Part shown: positions 36,901-48,900 of the stretch, piece after piece
How the letters are laid out: each line of letters opens with the position of its first letter
Position numbering within the stretch: the stretch's first letter is position 1
From: Amphiura filiformis
Lineage: Eukaryota > Echinodermata > Ophiuroidea > Amphilepidida > Amphiuridae
NCBI RefSeq assembly: GCF_039555335.1
Contig: NC_092635.1
Location: forward strand, 55,557,755-55,621,754
DNA: 64,000 nt
Direction: 5' to 3'
The notes under the pieces: model-generated
What the model was told of the DNA's origin: nothing
Databases searched by the model: none
What the model saw: only the letters and a program-made list of their open reading frames with translations
Made by a program: the position numbers and the translations under genes

Positions 36901-39900
36901 ATAATTGGTAAACACCCTCTGCTTGTGAAAGCGATAAATGTTTACATGCATGAATGAATTACAATCCAAGATTTTAATCTTCACTATTCATGCTGGATAC
37001 AATAATGTACCGGTACTGAACTTCACCACTGTCATTGACAAAGCATTGTGGAATTAACAAAACAATTTATTTTTGAATAATTTTTTCATCAAATACTCTA
37101 ATTTGAAATGTCATTCGTGGTATGAGAGGCACACTGTTGCATCTATAACTTACTCTGGAGTATTATTATTTACATATTCAACATTATAATCATGATAGTA
37201 GGTCTATAGTTACTTCTACTTATGGTTCCTTTGGGTGGGATTCTCACATTCTGGAAACAAATTCAAATTCATGCAGCACATCCAAAAAACTCCCTGTTCT
37301 AAGTATACTTCTCCCAAAAAGTCCTGTCTTGTGTTGTAAATTGACACCTTGAAATCTTGTCTAGAAATTTGCGCAGTCACAAAATGCAAAAATTTCAAAT
37401 TAAAAATTGCACCCGGTGAAACCAATGATATTGTGTAATTGTAATATTAATAAATAATGTTCATGATAATGTCAGGTAGTGGTACATTGTTTTATCTAGC
37501 ATGACTAGTGCGGATTAAGATCTTAGATTGTAATTCATTCATGCATGTAAAATTTTGACTGCCAATCCGAGTGTTTTTACCAAAATTCATGCCCTCAAGC
37601 AAAACTGTTGTCTATCGCATCATCCAATTGAATTATGTGTGGACAAATTGATTTTGGACCCTCTGATGTAAAACTGCTATCATTTTGTTACTTAAGCTTA
37701 TTTTTCTCTAATTGTTTCACCACATATCCTTTATAGAAAGACATATTTAGAATATATAACACTTTTGAGAATAGCTGCTCTAAACTCCAAGACAGTAACC
37801 TTTCAAATTGGGTAAAGTTCTTTTTGGACCACCTTGTACAGTGTATTATTTGACTGAGAAACACTAAAATTGCCATGTCTCTGGAAAATACAAGTCTAAT
37901 TATGATGGGAGTTTTTAGCAAAATATAGCTTTGAGAATGGTTCAGGTAATGAAATTGAAAACTGAATTTTGATTTTAATTGACATCGGACTCATTTAGCT
38001 TGATGGCATCTAGGCTTTTAAGAGCTGGTGATACATTTGCAACAAACATCTATTTTCACAATTCACATTTACTATCATGATCGACCACATTTTATAAAAT
38101 GACTATTTATCAGTGATGGTCATGACTTCAAAAGTGTCATTATATCAATGTACGTGTTGATCATGGTACAACCTGATGATTTCATTATATGTAGTCAATG
38201 TCTGTGAAGCTGCTCGAGCCATGAGAGTTTGTCATGGATGTAGACATGACCAAACTGAGGTGGTGGTGGCTACAGTTTTAAATACCAATTCCCCAAACTT
38301 GAGAGAGCTTTCAAGATGAAATATATGTTCACTTCCAATAAGAAAGCACAATACACAATGTAGCTCAGATTATTAAGTCTAAAAAAAGAAAGTTTATGCT
38401 GATTTGAAGAGGAGCACCATTAGGTCTCCCAGATAGAAATATATGAAATGATTGGTCTCGTATGTCACATCACTGCCAAAATTCCTGCCGGCGATGCAAT
38501 GCCATGTTGGGTTGTATTTTTTGTCGAATTCCTTTTTGATATAAGAAGCAATGTCCTTCTCAGTGTTGAATGTTTCCAATGCTTGAGTTGCGCAGTCAAC
38601 AGCATCCTGCTGCATGTCTTCGCTCATGTCGGCGTTCTTAATAACTGCTTGGCGATCAGTCATCTTGATTGGTTGGGGGTTTTTATCTGCAATTGAAAAA
38701 TAAAAGACAGCCAAATTTTAACTAAAATAATATGTGTACCGGTACTAATTACCGTTCAAAAGATTGTCAAATGTTGTTTTACTGTACATACAGGTACTGA
38801 AAATAAATGCTGTAAATAAACACAATATTATCAAAAATAACATAATATCGAAATTGTGTTAACCTGTTTTTGTGTTACCCCATGCGTTGCATACACTCAC
38901 AAATGATTTCAACAAGTGTATGCAGGCTAAATTCGTTTCCAAGATAATTGAAAAGTTAAAGTTGTCAGTATAGGCCTATGTGCATTTATGACTGCTATAT
39001 ATAGTTTGAATAACTCCATCAAAATGATCATAAATATCAGTTATAAAAAGTAAACAATTATTACTCACCAATTGCAGTAATTTACTTGAAAATAATTCTA
39101 TGACTTCAGCACCTATTTCTTAACTCTTGCTTTATTGTGTGCAGCTGCATGTGTGGGTTACTGATCAAAATGTATTTTTATTTCAAAATACTACATAATG
39201 TACAGGGTGTCCCAAAAAAACAGAACCCTCATTGTGCCCTCTTTTTCTTCTATTTTCGAACAGTTCATCAAATATATTTTGGTATGTAAAGAAACCGTTA
39301 TTTCGTTAGCTTTAATAAACCAAAAGAAATGTTTCAATTGGTCTCACAACTTTTGAAGAAATGTACCTGTTTCTCATTCTGTCCACGGAGGAGGTTTGGC
39401 TACTTCAAAAATTGAAGAAGAGTACATGTACCATGCATGAACATCAGGCATTCCTCAATGATAACTTTATAAAATAACGAACTTTATTTAGGGAATGGTC
39501 TTTACCAGTGGGCCTTTGGGCTATGGAATGTGTTAAGTGTCATTAACTTGTTGGCAAAATGGATGTGGGATGGGACTTCTCTTGCTATACTTGCAACTAA
39601 ACTTATTTTTTCCTGGTTATTTATGCCTTTTTGTTTATGTTTCTTACTTCCTTACTATGATATTTCTTGCTTTATTTTTATTCATAACATGTCATTTTCT
39701 CTTTTTGGTATAAAAGGTAGCCTGAAAAGGGCTGTTTGGTATGTCCTTGGTTCTTGTAAAGAGATTTTACTGTGCTTCTTTCTTTGTTCTCTACCTGGTT
39801 GCCTCCTTGACGAATACAGGTTTCAGCCCTGGTCCTCATTGCATCAATTGGATTGCCTATACCCTCCTTGTGCACCGTAAACTTGCGAATGCAGCAGTAA

Positions 39901-42900
39901 TACGGTTGTGAAGATGTTGGAGGCTAGCTGGTGATCCTCGCTCATAGTAAATGCGTTCCAAAGCCTAAAGTTATTATATATCCATGTCATTAACCATGTG
40001 TTTCGGTTTAATCTTTGATGTAGCCAAACCTCATCCATGGACAGAGTGAAAAGCAGGTACATTTCTTACAGAGGGGATGTCTTTAAAAATTGTGAGCCGA
40101 TTGAAATAATTGTTTTGGTATATTAAAGCTAACAATTTAAGGGCTGGGGTATGAAGCGTTTGGACAGTATTTATTTTGGGACATTAGAGCACATCAGACA
40201 TATCGAATTGCATTCTGAATACGAAGAATGTCATTCTGATATCAAATAATTTTGATTTTTGAAATTCGCAATTTAATACACATTTTATGGCAAATCATTA
40301 AAATTGATATTTTTGATATTTAACAGTACTTGAAGTAAACTTTATAAATCTGATGATTTATACTTAAAGTGTATGTAGGTGGAATGAAAAGCCGACGATC
40401 AATTGAAAATTTTGACCTTTCATTATTGAAGATATGGATTTTTTTCCCAAAACACCAAAAAAAAAATTAGGTCTTTTTGGGAAAAAAATCCATATCTTCA
40501 ATATGAAAGGTCAAAATTTTCAATTGACCGTCGGCTTTTCCTCTCCCTGCTACATACACTTTAAGAATATGTCATTAGATTTATATAATTTACTTCGAGG
40601 ACTGTTATATATCAAAAATTTGAAAAATATCAAATTTTTATAATTTGTCATAAAATTTGTATTATATTGTGATTTTCAAAAATGAAAATTATTTGATATC
40701 AGAAAGACATGCTTCAGATTCAGAATGCAATTCGATAGGTCTGAGGTGCTCTCATGTCCCACAAAAAATAAAACGCATAATAAACGCTCATTTTAGATCC
40801 CTTAAGGTTTTGTTACATACCAAAATGCATTTGATCAATTTTTCAAAAATAGGAGAAAAAAAGGGCATAATGAGGGTTCTGTTTTTATTGGGACACTCTG
40901 TATTATCATCGAGTTGGTATTATGTTATTGACAATTTATCAAAGATGCAGTTCAGTGAAGCATGAAGGTTGCAACTAAGGCAACAAGTCAATAGGCGAGT
41001 GAATTAATTGGCTGATATCTCAGTGGTGAATCTACGGTAGTTTGTAACAAATTAATTTGGATAGTTTTTTGCGTATTAAGATCATGAATATCTGACTAAT
41101 GATTGGTTAAAAAAAGCATTGACATTCTCCCGTAGTTTGCAACAATTACAAAATACACCTTACTAATTACTATATATCCATGTACATGTAGGGGTTGAAA
41201 TAAGATCTTCTTTTAAAAATAATTGCCCCCTGATCAATCATGAAGATTTACATTAGAACCATAGATAGGCATTTGCAGGTTCAGCTACACCCGGTCTTCA
41301 ACTTCATGTAAACCCAAGTTGCAAATTCTACAAAATCTTGCTTCCCGAGGTACACCTTCATACCTACCAAAGATCCTACCCACCTCAATAGACCTTTTCA
41401 TATTGTGTGAATCGGCATCGGAAATGTTTGCAAAATAATCACATGGACGCGAGTGTCTTTACACGTCCGCGTAAATACACATAAACGCTCCTCAACTGCG
41501 TGCATTGACACAATGCACAACTGGCGTAAGTGTGCGCCCAAGAACTGCGTATGATGACCTGTTTTTAAAAACTGGGTCATCACTTCGGAAAACTTTGATA
41601 TGAAAAGGTCTATTTCTAAATTCAACATGCCAAGTCATAAATAAGTCTCTTGTCAGAAATCAATTTCAAGCCCACAGAGCTTGAAAAGCGCTGAAGTTCC
41701 AAATCTACCGAGCATTGAACATTTGAAAAGAGACAAAAACAAAATTATTATTAGTAACACTTTGTGCAAGCCAAACACTATCTCAAGGCTAGCATGATGA
41801 TCCCCACTGATCTAGAAATTGTTGAAAAGAAAAATAATCTTAGTCTTCATTTTCATTTTATTTAAATCTTGAAAAGTTGAATAAAAGATAATGAGACAAA
41901 AAATATTAAAATGTAATTAAAAAAAATATTTGAGAAAATTCAGACATCCTTGTATATCCTTATTCCTTGGATTTTCTGGTTTAATGAAAATAAGTAAACA
42001 CAAAAGAATTGGTTTTGAGCTAACCCGGCTTCATCAGTTATATTCTAAAACGGGCATTCTCAAATAGATTATGTGAAGTGCCACATTAAAATTGAATTAA
42101 GTTAAAGTGCCACTAACCAAATAAAGTGTAGCATCTCAACTTGATATATATTATATTTTAAAGGTATTGTTATAACAGACATGACAGAGCAATTTCAACA
42201 TAATGTCGTATACATTCAGTCGGCAGGACATCCAGGCCTTTGCTCCATCTATTACTGTTACACCCGGATTTGAAGTGCCGCTGCAAGATGCAAGCAAGGC
42301 TGTTGAAGCTCTTGTCACAGTCTCCAGCTAGTATACTGATATCATGCCAAGTTTGTTACACCTCGCCCAAAGTCAAAACTTTTATAGTATGTTTTTTTTT
42401 TTTTGTATCATTTCATTTTTAGCGTATACTGTCCCGGTCTCCAGCTAGTACACTGACATCATACCAAGTTCGTCACAGCTCAGCCAAAGTCAACACAGTG
42501 GTATTGTTTGTCCCACAGCAAGAAGCATGGGTGATAGAACGCATGGGAAAATTCCACAGAGTGCTACAACCTGTAAGTACATACTTAAATGAGTGTGATG
42601 ATCAAAATTATAATGATGAGATGAAAGATTTAAAGCAATAATGGGTGATTTGCATAAAGAATAGATTCCTATTTAAATGTTAGTTTTCACTGATAGCTAC
42701 TGACTACATTGTCCTCTTTTAATTTCTAGCCAAACAAGTGAGGTAAAACAAAGAAAATTTTAGTCCAGTGCCTACAATGCATGTATCAGCTCGCTCATCA
42801 CTCGCGGGTCTCAAACAGAATGTGCCAAATTGACCATAAATTCTCTGCAGCAAGCTGCAGTCCCATATCTTCACAATCTGGGACCTAATACTCCAAGATG

Positions 42901-45900
42901 ACAACGCCTGCCCCCACAGAGCTAGGGTAGTCAATGACTACCTACAGAATATGGGAGGAGAGAAAATGGAATGGCCTGCCATCAGCCCAGACCTCAACCC
43001 GATTGAACACTTGTGGGACCAGCTTGGTCGTGCTGTGTGTGCCAGCTAGAGAAGCCAATGCAACCACATTGAATGACCTGCGACGAATCCTGGTTAAAGA
43101 ATGGAATATCATCCCACAGTAACGTGTGACCAGAATGGTGAGCAGCATGAGGAGGAGGTGCTTGGTTGTTGTGGCTGTGTATGGTTTTATCACCCGCTAT
43201 TGAGATTTGTGACTATGGTGTTTGAGCACAGAATAATGGTCAATTTGGCACATTCTGTTTGAGACCCCACTACATTCACAAGGTGATTGTTTCAAATGTG
43301 GGGTCATTGAAAAGGGAAATAAAGTATCTATCCATTGATATGCAACACGATATGAACATGTCACAAATAATTTGAGATAAAGATGCTTGAACAAACATTC
43401 AAAACTTTTGTTGAGGAGTTTAGTACTCTGTTTGTACACTGGTTTATGTACTGGTACCTTGACTACCTTCATACAATTATATTATCATTGACTAACTAAT
43501 GATCATTGCATCATTTTATTTTTCATTTCTAGGGTCTGAACTTTTGTATGCCTGTTTTGGATAGCATCAAACACATCCAGAGTTTAAAAGAAATTGCAAT
43601 TGCTATCCCAGAACAAAGCGCTATTACTGTTGGTAAGTAACTCGGAACCAACAAGAAAGTTTTCATTTCCAGTTTCTTGAAATAACTTCTTGGACACAAA
43701 AACTGAGTCATGACTTAAAACAATTAATATACTCCTGGAAGCAAGTACATGCAGCCAGTCCAACGAGGTAGAACCAAAGATTACAGACTCTGCCATGTTT
43801 GTGTGTCGCTCATGGAGGGCAAATATTGCTCTACCCCCGGCAAGCTTAGATCCCAAGTGTGTCGTTGTTTGCATTCTGTGTGTCACATGTTGTGCCCAAA
43901 ATATGTCTCTTCCTCCATGATGAATGGCATGAACGACACATGATGTAATATTTCACAAGTATTATGCACCCACTTTGAAAACCTACTTAATCTGTCTCAT
44001 CAACCACATCAACCTCATCTGCATCAATCATACAAGAATATTGTTGTTTGGTGAGTGGACAACACACATGTACTTGCATTTTTACCTACATGTTGAATGA
44101 TGCGTGCATTGAATTATTTATCTAATATTTTAATTTTTCAGTCAGTAACTTCTTTCTGCCTTTTCCTTGCAGATAATGTAACTTTAAGAATTGATGGAGT
44201 ACTGTACCTCAGGATTACAGACCCATATAAAGTAAGTTGTTCCCTTTTACTACCAATCATAATAGTACATCTATCAGGGGTGTGAGAGTTCCTCTTTTCA
44301 GCTGATTTCCTCGTTTTTGGTTAGCAAAATTACGCATTTTCTTTTATTTTCAGCTCATATTTGGGGTTTTTAACCTGATTTTACGCTGTTTTTCAGTGTT
44401 TTTTCAGTAATTTTCCTCTTTTTTGGTCTGTGACCTCTCACACCCCTGATCTATGAACTATTACTGTAAAAGTGGAAATTGTTGTGCTACATTTATTTTT
44501 CACCCTTTCACATTCCAAGCTGCTACTGCGAAAGTAACAACACACAATTATAATCTTTTTTTTGTGTAGGTAAATGTTGGCTTCAGGTCATTTCTTGGAG
44601 ATAATGTGATTGATATCATTCAGTGAGGAATGTCCGTAACTTTATGGCTATGTCCCAGCCATATTGGAATTTTGTCCTGACCAATCCACTGGGGTTGAGG
44701 GATGGTTGGTCAGCCCTCACCCAGGTGGCTTCTTGACACTGCGTTCAAACCAGCAAGATTCATGATCCAAAATTACAGCTTTTAATGTCAGATTGGTTTC
44801 CGATGGCTTTCAAATGCATGTACAGTGCTGAATCATTACCACTTGAGCTGGCTCTCTGGTGTTACAACAGCCAGTTTTGCAGTGGTCTTGCTGTTTGTCT
44901 CTCAAGAGCTCTGTGGAATAAAATTATCACAATAAACAGTTTTAATAAGGCCAAAAAAAAATTGTTTGCTTGCCCTCGAATGGATTTTAAAAATTGAGTC
45001 GGTCGGTTTTTTTTTGGTTTTTTTTTTTCCGCTTCCCAGAAACAGACATGGCGAATACCGAATCGGCGAATGCAATTAATGGTTCAAGCATTTCCGTAGC
45101 AGCAACATCACGCCATGGTCCAGCATCTGTGCTCGCCACTTGCACCTTAAACAATTGTAGCTCTTCTACATGTAGGCCCACGTTTAATGAAGTGTACAAT
45201 TCTCCTACATGTAGTGTTCTGTTCGGTCCCTTGCTTCACCTGTACAGCTAGCGCTACTCGTGTTGTGTCCGCCATGTTTAAAGTGAAATCATATTTATAC
45301 CGAGCGATTTGTGCTCTTAATAAAAGTAGCCTCAACAAACATGTTGAAAAAAATAGTGCAATGTTACTTCCTAGTCGATACGAACAAAAGCATGAATCTA
45401 AATATTTATAAACAAGAAATGAATATCTGGTACAACTGTTTTCAAATTTTATCTACTTTTACCATATTTTAACATCTGCTATATTGTATCCATTCTTGCA
45501 CGATATGCACGGTTATATTTTGCCTGTAAATAAACTCATCCCTAGATGCGCCGTCCGAAATGTGCAGGTGGATAGCAAATTGTATTAGAGCTTAGACGCT
45601 GAGGTGGTATACGAAATTGCGGAACCCGACAGTCAGGTACAGCCGGACACGTAAACATGCAGGATATGGTATTTTACAACGTTTCTTTTACATCATCGGT
45701 TTTTCAGACGAAAAATACATGCCATTTTTGGGGAAAATTGCACACAAAAAAACTAAAAAAAAAAAAAAAAAAGTTCTACGGTCGGGACTGCCGAGACGGT
45801 CGGTCGGACGAGGGCAAGCAAACAACTTTTTTTTTTTTGGCCTAAAGGCCTATATGCAAAGATCATAGCTCTAACAATGAAAAGACAATATTTTAAACAT

Positions 45901-48900
45901 GATCGATTTGCGACAGATGGCAAGACTTTAAAAAACATTGGTAAAATAGTATTGCATATATGACCTGAACTGTTGAAAACAGTTCTTTACATTTACCTGT
46001 AAAAGAAGGATAAACCACAACAATTAATGTAGTTTCCATAAAATGATGTGCAACTTCTTACCACCCTTTTTCTTGTTTCTCATTGTAGGCCAGTTACGGT
46101 GTGGAAGATGCAGAATATGCAGTGACACAGTTAGCACAGACTACTATGAGATCGGAAATTGGTAAAATAGCGCTAGACCTTGTGTTCAAAGAGAGAGAAT
46201 CACTCAATGTGTCTATTGTAGGTGAGTGTATCCAGGGACGGAGATTCAATACAGCCATTGCCATAATGTGTGCACATCCATATATCAAAAAGATGCACTT
46301 GGCGGCTTCTACATGTGTCTCTTTTTACATAATAATTAGAACCAGATTCAAATCATCCATGTGTCTTATGGTTTAGGAATGTTCTAGCTGTACTCCTAAC
46401 TTGGGGATGATTTGAAGTGACCTCCACTTGAGATGAGTCTGGTATTTATTCCCAACTAATTATGTAAGAGAGATGTAGAAGCCGACAACTGCATTGTTTC
46501 GATATGGATATACACATATGTGGATCCTGGGTTTGTCCTCCAGAAGATAATTTAACTGAAATTCTTCCCACAATATGAGTATTGCAATAACAAAGGAAAT
46601 GGGATAACCCCAAGGGTGAAAATAAGTGGGAGACGGGAGCCGTTTAGCCCCCAGAAACCCTGAAATGGCCCCTGGTCCGATCTAAATTTTAAGCTCACCA
46701 TGGGACACTTTTCTTCAGGGGTGGTGCAATAATTATGTGTACCCCGGGGGTGAATTCTCAAATGGTCTGCCAAAAATCGCTTGCCCCCCTTTGGCCGTGC
46801 TAAAAACCTTTGCCCCCCCCTTTCGACGACGTACAAAAATCTTTGCCCCCCTTTGACGTGCCAAAAATCTTTTGCCCCCCTTACACATGTAAGATTTTGG
46901 GAACCGAATTTAAAACCTTAAATTGTCTTAACATATAATGCGAAGCGAGCGAGCAGGAAATTTTGCATATTTGAACGTGTTCAGTAACGTTTTCCTCACG
47001 CCTTTTTAGGGCGTAATATAGAAACGGTGCCCAAAATATCTGTGCCAAAAATTGCTTGCCCCCCCCTTTCGACCTGCCAAAAATCGCTTGACCCCCCCTT
47101 TCGACCTGCCAAAAATGCTTGCCCCCCCCCTTTGGCCTGCCAAAAATCTTTGCCCCCCTATAATTCACCCCGGGGTACACATAATTATTGCACCACCCTC
47201 AGAAACTGGCCCCTGGTCACTAAACTCAAAAATTCAATTCCATAGCCATAAATGCATGATGAACTTATCCAGGACAAATGTTGACCCCTTGGTGATTAGA
47301 AGTGGCCCCTGGTTCCATGTTGAATGAAGTGAACCAGGGGCCATTTTGTGTAAAAAGGAGCCCCTGTTATTTCTTATTTTCACCCTTGGATAACCCGCAA
47401 GCTGCATCTATTGTTACGCCTATATATTACCTTGGGGAATAAATGATGGTACAGACTGACTGCTGGTAGAGATACCCAGGACCTACTTATTGTTGTCAAT
47501 GTTATATCCAACATTATTCACACACATTAGTATTTCATCAGTGCTATATGTCAGTGTTGAGCATGAACACCAGAGCATGCATTGATGACGATGACATATC
47601 CATGAACTCTGGTAATTTATTATGTATGACAAGCCTTTCCTGCATTGACACCTATGTATCAACATCAGAAACAGATGAGGAGAATTGGGACTTGCAGCGA
47701 TCTGTGTTCAGGCATGGAAGAATCTTTTTTCATATAATATTTCTCCATTTGTTTTGATTGCAGAGGCTATCAACAATGCTGCCCAAGGTCCATGGGGTAT
47801 CCAGTGTTTACGTTATGAAATCAAAGATATTGGGTTGCCAAAGAGAGTACAAGATGCTATGCAGATGCAGGTTGAAGCTGAGAGAAAGAAGAGAGCCGTT
47901 GTATTAGAATCTGAAGGTAAGTGATTACAAGCATAGACTCATATATACTAAGCCAAAATAGAAACTTTTTAAAATCCTGTCCATCAAAATGAACCAAAAT
48001 TACACACAGGATTACTTTAATACTCTACTCTAAACACATGTTAGTAGCCAAGCAGTTGATCAACTGTCACAACAGCAAAATGTACTGACGTGGAGCAGCT
48101 TACTGGACCACATTCACTGTCCAATAATTGGCACCCAGCACAAGAAATCTGTGAGAATGTGAACAAGGTCCTTGCACAGATGATTATTCCCAAAGAGTAA
48201 GTGGAATAGTGTGGAAAAAAAGACCTGTTTCTTAAAGAAAGTGTGAAAAGCAGAAAGCAGCACCGTTTTGTAAATTATCATCTGTTCAACGATTTTAAGT
48301 TGTTATAAAATTATAAGTTTCTTTTTTGGCTTAGTTTACTTGAAATATCTATATTGTAGGTATTTGAATCAATTCTTGCAATAGGCCAAGGTGGAACACT
48401 CGGCCCGCTTGTAGCTTGTACAATACAAAATTTGGTAACCTAATGTTTTAACAGCCTCAATGTAAGATAGAAGACAGAACATGAAAAAATTGGACCATGC
48501 CCCTTTAGAATCTGAAGGTAAGAGAAGCATAGAATCATATACTTGAAATATCTACATTGTAGGTACTTCAAGCAATTCTTGAAATAGGCCAAGGTGGAAC
48601 ACTCGGCACACTTGTTTGTACAATACAAAATTTGGACACCTAATGTTTTAATGGCCTCAATGTAAGATAGAAGACAGAACATGAAATGCCCCTTTAGAAT
48701 CTGAAGGTAAGAGAAGCATAGAATCATATACTTGAAATATCTATATTGTAGGTACTTCAAGCAATTCTTGCAATAGGCCAAGGTGGAACACTGGGCACGC
48801 TTGTAGCTTGTACAAATCAAAATTTGGACACCTAATGTTTTAACGGCCTCAATGCAAGCTAGACAGAACATGAAAATAATTGGACCATGCCCCTTTAATG

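Larger units (their letters stand above)
38935..41180. repeat. Duplicated 5' flank of DYNLL, copy 2, interrupted
   Basis: Collinear with 33050-33600 but split by the element at 39203-40900. Confidence 0.8.

Noticed and set aside
39530..39880. Possible transposase frame in the TA-flanked element
   Set aside because: No DDE/D signature or HTH seen; the element looks non-autonomous.
47027..47327. Proline/alanine repeat frames (FRPAKN-type)
   Set aside because: Translation of the family D minisatellite in several frames; not a protein gene.
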